Positions 63,305 through 64,000 of a stretch of DNA of 64,000 bases are shown here, in pieces. The stretch's first letter is position 1; every line of letters starts with the position of its first letter. This DNA comes from 66-474 sp040388785. Its GTDB lineage: Bacteria > Pseudomonadota > Gammaproteobacteria > Xanthomonadales > Rhodanobacteraceae. The notes beneath the pieces are model-generated. The model was not told the DNA's origin, did not search any database, and was given only the letters and a program-made list of their open reading frames with translations. The stretch covers positions 30,497-94,496 of the forward strand of contig JAZKBD010000001.1 in assembly GCA_040388785.1 (NCBI GenBank). The letters run 5' to 3'. The position numbers and the translations under genes are program-made.

Positions 63305-64000
63305 TTGAAGGTCTCCTTCACCTTGGCGCGCGACAGCGCGTCCTGGCGCGTGATCAGGCCGCGCCGCACCAGGTCCTGCAGGCACTGGTCCATCGTCTGC
63401 ATGCCGAACTGCTGGCCGGTCTGGATAGACGAATACATCTGCGCCACCTTGTCCTCACGGATCAGGTTCCGGATCGCGGGAATGCCGACCATGATTTCCC
63501 ACGCGGGCACGCGGCCACCGCCGACCTTTTTCAACAAGGTCTGCGTGATCACGGCGCGCAGCGATTCCGACAACATCGAACGCACCATCGGTTTTTCGCC
63601 GGCGGGAAACACGTCGATGATGCGGTCGATGGTCTTGGCCGCCGAGTTGGTGTGCAGCGTCGCGAACACCAGGTGTCCGGTTTCCGCCGCAGTCAGCGCG
63701 AGGCGGATGGTTTCGATGTCGCGCATCTCGCCGACCAGGATGTAATCCGGGTCTTCGCGCAACGCCGAACGCAATGCCTCGTTGAAGCCGTGGGTGTCGC
63801 GGTGCACCTCGCGCTGGTTGATCACGCACTTCTGCGCGGTGTGCACGAATTCGATCGGGTCCTCGATGGAGAGGATGTGCCCGAAGTGGTTCTTGTTGAC
63901 GTAATCGACCATCGCCGCGAGCGTGGTCGACTTGCCGGAACCGGTCGGGCCGGTGACCAGGATCAGGCCCTGCGGCTGCTCGATCAGGTCCTTGAAGATC
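63301..64000 (-). CDS. pilT: type IV pilus retraction ATPase PilT, C-terminal part
   Basis: The 232 visible codons (the gene runs off the right edge, so the N-terminal PAS-like domain is missing) contain Walker A GPTGSGKST, the Asp box LSIEDPIEFVH and Walker B YILVGEMRDIETI. The His box TGHLVFATLHTNSA and the PilT-specific AIRNLIREDKVAQM follow. The motor depolymerises pili to drive twitching. Transcribed toward pilU, with which it overlaps by 4 bp. Confidence 0.97.
   Translation of the reverse strand, partial: IFKDLIEQPQGLILVTGPTGSGKSTTLAAMVDYVNKNHFGHILSIEDPIEFVHTAQKCVINQREVHRDTHGFNEALRSALREDPDYILVGEMRDIETIRLALTAAETGHLVFATLHTNSAAKTIDRIIDVFPAGEKPMVRSMLSESLRAVITQTLLKKVGGGRVPAWEIMVGIPAIRNLIREDKVAQMYSSIQTGQQFGMQTMDQCLQDLVRRGLITRQDALSRAKVKETFK

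Overview
The window is high-GC, gene-dense chromosomal DNA from a gammaproteobacterium. Gene content and order point to the order Lysobacterales (Xanthomonadales), most likely the Rhodanobacteraceae side. The supporting blocks are mrcA divergent from pilMNOPQ, pilGHIJ-chpA-chpB-chpC, gshB-tonB-yqgE-ruvX-pyrB next to pilTU, gltA beside a zinc-free L31, LpxO, and the bat cluster. The taxonomic call is an inference from synteny and protein style, not a database match. A run of ten Ns at 45511-45520 shows this is a scaffold.

Region 1 (1-7462) is a minus-strand ABC export operon: a MacA-like adaptor, an ATPase, a 100-aa exported protein, then two tandem copies of a permease pair (A1-B1-A2-B2). B2 runs off the left edge. 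Each pair is preceded by the same palindromic repeat. The operon has a near-consensus sigma-54 promoter with an upstream palindromic enhancer site. Region 2 (7463-13090) holds an EamA transporter, an LpxO-type hydroxylase, a GAF-GAF-GGDEF-EAL protein and a small exported SCPU-like protein. Region 3 (13202-17804) is a second MacAB-like exporter (adaptor, ATPase, two permeases). It is divergent from a fumarylacetoacetate-hydrolase-family gene that is followed by mscL and a macrodomain gene.

Region 4 (19776-27086) is moxR-DUF58-DUF4381-batA-batB/TPR-batD, tightly coupled by ATGA overlaps. Its BatB has lost the MIDAS serines. Region 5 (27141-35615) is pilMNOPQ with a strong terminator, divergent from mrcA. 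Region 6 (35616-44543) contains a nucleotidyltransferase-like gene, gltA, rpmE2, recG, ridA, spoT, a small exported protein and rsmE.

Region 7 (44574-56054) is the complete Pil-Chp signalling operon (pilG-H-I-J-chpA-B-C, minus strand). ChpA is a 2068-aa hybrid kinase with a 199-residue tandem repeat of charged 10-mers; ChpB is broken by the assembly gap. Region 8 (56251-62069) is gshB-tonB-like-yqgE-ruvX-pyrB and a lipoprotein. Region 9 (62156-64000) is pilT-pilU. Assembly (pilMNOPQ), retraction (pilTU) and control (pil-chp) genes of twitching motility are thus all within about 37 kb.

Two families of non-coding repeats stand out. One is a roughly 100-140 bp element in four intergenic copies (35616, 40899, 54491, 59293). 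The other is the GGGGGAGAGGG hairpin pair upstream of the duplicated permeases.
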